Below are positions 59,009 through 64,000 of a stretch of DNA of 64,000 nt, in pieces (the stretch's first letter is position 1; the number at the start of each line of letters is the position of its first letter). The position numbers were made by a program, and so were the translations under genes. Location: contig OZ059899.1 of the NCBI GenBank assembly GCA_964057225.1, positions 16,190,501-16,254,500 of the forward strand. The letters run 5' to 3'. Source of the stretch: Auanema rhodensis (taxonomy: Eukaryota > Nematoda > Chromadorea > Rhabditida > Rhabditidae). The notes beneath the pieces are model-generated. The model ran no database searches, had not been told where the DNA came from, and saw only the letters and a list, made by a program, of their open reading frames with translations.

Positions 59009-61519
59009 CTATTTAGGGAACATGTTTCCAAATGTTCCAGGTTGCAGATTGGCTGAAATGACAGTTTTAGTATACGTTATTCAGTCAAGATAATAAATTA
59101 CAATAATAAAAATGTAGTACCATAATTATTAATATACTTACCGTGCAAAGCTGCGTACTGAGCTAACTGATCAGGAGGTAACGGAGGCACATTTGGTGCA
59201 GGATATCCTCTACCCATTGTTAAGTGAAACATTTGCATTGCTTGTGCTGTTAACGGTGATTGCATTAAATGATGACCTGGAGAAGTATTGTCATAATGAT
59301 TATAAGTCTTTAAGTATTACTTGAATGAGGTCCACCCATAGATAGCGAATAAGGCGACCTATGTTGAGCAGGGGATGCCATTGGTTTTGGTGCTAACGAA
59401 GAGTTGGATCCACTAGGCTCTAAAAACCATTATAACAGTTACTTTATAATGGAAACAGCATTATGTACCTTCTTGTTTTAATTGATGTATTTTATGTTCC
59501 TGCTGATGCATTCTGGAAGGTGTTTGAAAAGGATTTGTGGATGAAATAGGCGAAGAGAAAATGCCATTCGAAGATAACGGATTGACTTAAACATGAGGAT
59601 AATAATAAATAAACACTACAAAATGTGGTACCTCTACTCGCTCCCATTAATGAACTAACAGATGAATGAATTTGAGATTCCAAAACGGGATTGCCTGAAT
59701 AAAGGATAATAAAAACCGTGAAAATTAGTATTCAATATACCTTGCAACGGATTGACAGTTGCAACTCCACTTGATTGGGATGGCTCAGTTTTTTCTGTAA
59801 TTCTCCATATTAAATGGTAACAGCTCTTGAACAAACACACCTATGCCACTACTTGATTGTTTATGGCTATCAGATTGGGCATCATCTTTTGCTCGTATTG
59901 CAGAGGAGTCATCAGGTTCTGATATATCAGAAAAGGGTGATACAGTTCGCTTTGAAGTTTCTTCTTTGATCTCGGCCTTAGCACTTGAAGTACTTGCCTA
60001 GATACCAAAAAGTAAAAAAGAATAATTAAAAAGACAGACCATAAATAATTGTTTCATGCTATCTTTTTGTAAATCGGTGAGATCGTCGATAATTGGATCA
60101 GTTTCAGTGCCAACACTTGCTCTCCGTAATGAGGAAATTTCAGTTTGGCTACATATCGATTCTCTCATAACCTTCAAAATTATGATATTATGCTAATAAA
60201 ACATTATACTTACGGCTTTCACTTTGTGCACTATGTTGACATGATAATCCATTTCCACACCTTTTTCAAAACGATAAAAACAACCTTCATACGGACATTC
60301 ATGTAATGACTTACTGTAATAATAAATACAGATATAATAAGAAAAAACAAAACTCATACACTTCCGCAACTTCTGTCAGAGTGACCGAGCCTGTACCACT
60401 AGCTGGACGACTATCATTAGCAACATCCAGTTCCTCATCAACATCTTCATTACTATCTGAAAAATCTAATATGTACAGCATGTTTTATGTCTTACACACT
60501 ATTATTTTCAGCAGCAGGGCGTGCAGAACGACGACGAACATCATTCTGGAAATTACGACCTAGTCTCTTTTTTGAGGGTGTACATTGATTTCCAGATTTA
60601 TCACCATCTCCAGTGTTCGCGAAATTAGCTCCATTCTGATTTCGTAAAACACTAAAACAATTAACATTTATCAAAAAAAATCTAAAAGATAATACCTTTT
60701 CTTCATCAAATTTTGAAATCCAGGAGGGACGCCGTCCGTAAGAACACCGGAAAGTTCTTGGTCTTTCCATTTAGTAGTAACATAAAGAGTATTCGCACCT
60801 TCTGTCATTTTCGTACATTATAAATAAAATCCCAAGAAATAACTAACCTAAACGACAAACGACCGTCATTTGAACCGTAAATGAAGATCCTGGCTCCATA
60901 TCGAACGGGCATTCATCGCCCTCGTTTTGAACTGCACGAGATTGGACACAAGTAGACTTATCATGTTTAGTAACCGTAGAAGGGGGAGGAGTAGTTTTCT
61001 AATAAAAAATATTAAACTTCTATCAAAAAAAATTAACATACAACACGCATTTTTTTCTGAGAGGGACCGTCTTGCTTTTGGGGAGTAGTAGGACGCTTTT
61101 CCCGCTTAGAAGAATCGCCAGAGCTCCTTGAAAAAAATAATTTCTAAATTCTTCTAAAATTTCTTACTTTGTTTTTTCGGAATCGTGTTGAGCGTTATCC
61201 ATTTCTTCATCTACAAGCTCGCCTTCTTCTCGCGATGCATCAAAAACGACATTAGTATTTTCTGTTCCTAAAGTATTCCAAATTTAGATTAATTTTTGAA
61301 CTAATTAAATGAATTGAATATTTTTTTTTAAATTTTCATTAAAAAAAAACAATAGAAATTATTTCAATGAACTTGGTACACCTCCCGGTAATAAATTCGT
61401 ATGTCATGTATTTAATTATTACCTGCAGTTGCATTATTAATATCATTTTCACCTTCATTTATGGAAATATCATTATTATCATCAATCAGAAGTCTATCGT
61501 CGTCACAATCAGACAGCAT
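59009..61519 (-). CDS. ZNF608/ZNF609 (Scribbler/Brakeless)-like nuclear protein, single C2H2 finger, 16 exons
   Basis: Exons: 61519-61423, 61267-61168, 61126-61042, 60998-60848, 60801-60696, 60651-60500, 60456-60360, 60313-60214, 60171-60040, 59997-59841, 59794-59741, 59694-59632, 59585-59469, 59419-59321, 59276-59142, 59052-59009. The total is 1689 nt, or 562 residues plus TAG. The N-terminus is acidic. Residues about 113-180 (ECPFDMEPGSSF ... TTKWKDQELSGVLTDGVPPGF) resemble the block before the finger in ZNF608/609, where EPGTS, a TW-K segment, G-L-D and PPxF recur. A basic linker follows, then one C2H2 finger with Cys 269/274 and His 287/292 (CPYEGC...HVNIVH), then a Ser/Pro-rich C-terminus ending in a His/Met/Pro-rich tail. 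Family members are nuclear co-regulators of transcription and of cohesin/integrator or corepressor complexes. At 562 residues it is well under half the vertebrate length. The acceptor of exon 7 has an alternative 9 bp upstream. Confidence 0.72.
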
Positions 61520-61948
61520 TCCAAAATCTTTTTACCCAGGATGGCAAGGCCGACGGCCTGCAACAAGGATATTTGTACTTTATAAATAGAATAATAAGCT
61601 AGAAACAGCAAGATACAAATAATTTCCAAGTTTTTAAAACTTAGAAAATGATCGGAAATAACTTTTAAAAATTCAAAATTTAACCAAAGAAATAAATAAC
61701 AATCAAATATGACGTGACGCTAATAAGTAAAGGACTACTTTTTCGTGTTAGGATTTTTTATAGCCAGAAAGCGCGCTAAATATATGCTTCTATATCTTTG
61801 AATTATTTTGATTTTTGAGCTGACTGTTCTGATAATAACTGAGCTTCCAACGTACAGATTTGTATTGAAGCAATATTTGTAAAATATTTTTTCAGTAGCA
61901 TTTTTTTGTAAAATTAATTTTTGCTAAATAAGCTTTACAGGTTGATGA
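61520..61948. promoter_or_regulatory. Bidirectional promoter region between the ZNF608/609-like gene and cyclin E
   Basis: The two start codons lie head to head, 429 bp apart. The only GC-rich spot is TTTAGCGCGCTTTC (read on the minus strand) at 61767-61780. It is a near match to E2F sites, one base off in each orientation. Cyclin E genes are standard E2F targets, so co-regulation of both genes is plausible. Confidence 0.5.
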
Positions 61949-63929
61949 ATGGCTGGGAGAAAGAAACGGAAAAATAACTTGAAAACTAAGAAAACTAAAT
62001 CAAATCAGAAAAGTATCGACAAAGCTAATAACAGGTGAAATTTTCTAAAATAAAGTGCCAAAGGATTCACGAATTCTGTAGTTTGTTCGATCGATCATTT
62101 TTTATTTTCAGTAACATTGATGACATTTCCGTTATTACGACAGCTTACCGCTTAAGGAGCACATCCATTGACAGTGCTAAGGCATCTTTCTCTCAAAAGC
62201 TTGAACAGCCAGACGTAAAGGAGCTTTCAGCCCCATCTACTTCTTCAGAAAGAAAAAGGCGTTATACCATAAGCACAGTATGTATTGTGCTTTGATATTT
62301 ATTATGTTATGCTCTAGGATTCTGTGGACTTACTTGAAGTACAAGAAGCCAAGAGACGTCAACCCGAACACGATAAAACAATGAATCCTAGATTCGACTC
62401 AATTGAAGAAGAAGATGATTATGATGTTGCTTTACTTATTAATCAAATTATACAATTAATTAATTACAGAGGTCAAGTGTGCAAGAAGATGTTCAACGAA
62501 GTTTTACTGACTTTTCTGATGAGAATGGTTTTTCAGTATTTTTACAGAAGTAATTTTTTATTTAATCAGATGATTGTGTGGAAAATCCGGATTTTGTACG
62601 TGTTGAGTCTGCACTCAATGACGAAAAAAATATGAATGCGCCTGTGCCCCCTCACCTTACCGACTCAGCATGTCGGGGAATGGGTACCCCGGAAAAGGTT
62701 AGTTATATGCTAAAGCTGTTATATTAAATATTGTCTAAGGTTTGGAATTTAATGGTTCAAAAGGATGTAGTGGTACGACCTCAAAGATTGGTTCTTAACA
62801 ACCTAATTTCGCCTTCAATGCGCGCCGTTCTTGTCGACTGGATGATGGAGGTTCAACTTTATGTTATTTTTATTATTTATCAGTTTGTTTTAGTTATGTG
62901 AAAATGAGAAACAACATAGAGAAACTTTTCATCTCTCCGTTGATTATTTAGACAAATTTCTCGCAGTTCATTCTGATCTACACTTGCATCAGCTTCAATG
63001 TATTGGAACTACTGCTATCTTTATTGCCTCAAAATATGAAGTATGTTTGGTTATTTTCCAGTTAGTTATACTTTATTTTTAGGAAATTTATCCTCCTAAA
63101 ATAGAAAGTTTTGTGGAATATACTGCCGGTGCTTGTGATGAGAACCAAGTGAGGACGGCTGAACTTCTTATGCTCTGTACCTTAAGCTGGAATTTATCAT
63201 CATTAACCGCTATTCATTGGTTAAATATTTATATGCAATTATTAGGAAATAAGCAAGTGAGTTTTGGATATCGCTTTGTGTTCGACCATATCATTTTTAA
63301 GTTTGATCGTGATGCTGATAAGCATATATCAGAAAAACCGTTCACTGTTCCCGCGTATCTTAGAGAAGAATATATGCACATGGCTAGGGTAGATAGCAAT
63401 ATGAGTTCTTAAATCAGTTTTTATCTTTCCAGGTGTTAGATATTGCAGTTCTTGATGTCGATGTGCACAACTTTTCCTATAGGGAACTTGCAGCTGCAGT
63501 ACTTTTTGCCTGTTATGAGCCACATAACTTAGTTAGCACAGTGACAGGTACATTTTTGACTGATTTTATGAGAAAGGTTTGCTTTTATAGGGTACACATA
63601 TGAAGCCTTGCTTCCTGTTGTTGAGTGGATAGAGCCATGTGTTCGATTTTGCGAAAAAAGGAGAATTGCAGGGGATCCATTACCAGCCCGAGAAAATGTG
63701 CGCTCTGAAGAATGGCACAATATCCAGACCCATTATTGCGATGTCTCCGGAGATGAAACATTCGTAATTAAACTATTAGTTACTTTAGGCATCAATCTGT
63801 ATTTTTCAGCGTGAAATTAGAGAACAACGTGCCATGCAGAAAAAACGAGTCGAAGGCGAGAAGTGCCGCATTCTCAGTCATCGATCTGCACCTTTACGAC
63901 CCCGCTGTCGGAATGAGCCAATATCATAG
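61949..63929 (+). CDS. Cyclin E, 12 exons
   Basis: The CDK2 partner that drives G1/S entry and DNA replication, acting in the nucleus. Exons: 61949-62034, 62112-62277, 62318-62425, 62470-62527, 62570-62697, 62740-62850, 62894-63040, 63083-63256, 63302-63388, 63433-63547, 63591-63763, 63810-63929. The total is 1473 nt, or 490 residues plus TAG. An upstream ATG at 61945 is out of frame and closes quickly, so the second one is used. A basic N-terminus (MAGRKKRKNN) could be a nuclear signal. The cyclin box has MRAVLVDWMMELCE, HRETFHLSVDYLDKFL and SKYEEIYPPK; the second fold follows. The cyclin-E-specific NIQTH motif is at 437-441. A TP site sits in GMGTPEK near 179, but the C-terminus (REIREQRAMQKK onward) has no Thr-Pro Fbw7 degron. 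It is divergent from the ZNF608/609-like gene. Confidence 0.95.
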
Positions 63930-64000
63930 AATATAAACTAACCTGCTTTTCTTTCACTTATGAGCCGGTACATTAATACTTTCTTTCACTTAACAGGTTA

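Noticed and set aside
1-64000. Transposons, CRISPR arrays, rRNA, viral genes
   Set aside because: No transposase or reverse-transcriptase motif, terminal inverted repeat pair, regular spacer array or rRNA core was seen on reading both strands. Diverged short elements could still be missed by eye.

Overview
The window is animal nuclear DNA from a bilaterian invertebrate with a compact, AT-rich genome. The evidence is animal-specific gene families (an NR4A nuclear receptor, a ZNF608/609-like regulator, cyclin E, VPS28, EIPR1, TMEM161, a BIG-type Arf GEF), many spliceosomal introns of roughly 35-56 bp, use of all three standard stop codons, and dense GA/CT microsatellites. I cannot fix the phylum: a mite, a nematode or a simplified spiralian would all fit, and no mitochondrial, rRNA or spliced-leader marker is present.

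The window has two unlike halves. Left, 1 to about 41 kb: a gene-poor regulatory landscape. The minus strand carries an NR4A-type receptor gene (316-9829, 14 coding exons, 709 codons) with long 5' introns. Upstream of it on the same strand is an unrecognised Ser-rich 283-residue protein gene (17423-18969). About 22 kb follow with no gene I can support, only GA/CT tracts, (GA)n-polyG junctions and scattered less AT-rich unique islands. Five palindromic TGACGTCA cAMP-response elements lie between 9.4 and 15.7 kb, around the receptor's 5' end. A tRNA-Thr(AGT) gene (41013-41084, minus) sits at the edge of the gene-dense half.

Right, 41.9-63.9 kb: eight tightly packed genes. On the plus strand are the BIG1/2 Sec7 Arf-GEF (34 exons), TMEM161 (12 exons) and EIPR1 (8 exons, one intron apparently GC-AG). 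On the minus strand are an unrecognised 343-residue basic protein with a possible N-myristoylation start, VPS28, a 535-residue basic Ser/Pro-rich protein with a perfect E2F-type element upstream, and a short ZNF608/609 (Scribbler/Brakeless)-like protein. Cyclin E (12 exons, plus) is divergent from the last of these across 429 bp.

All multi-exon models were built by hand from splice sites and reading phase. Every one closes to an exact multiple of three. UTRs and transcription starts cannot be seen. Functionally, BIG, EIPR1 and VPS28 all act in Golgi/endosomal traffic, while cyclin E and perhaps the E2F-site gene act in the cell cycle. I see no defence system, CRISPR array, virus or intact transposon.
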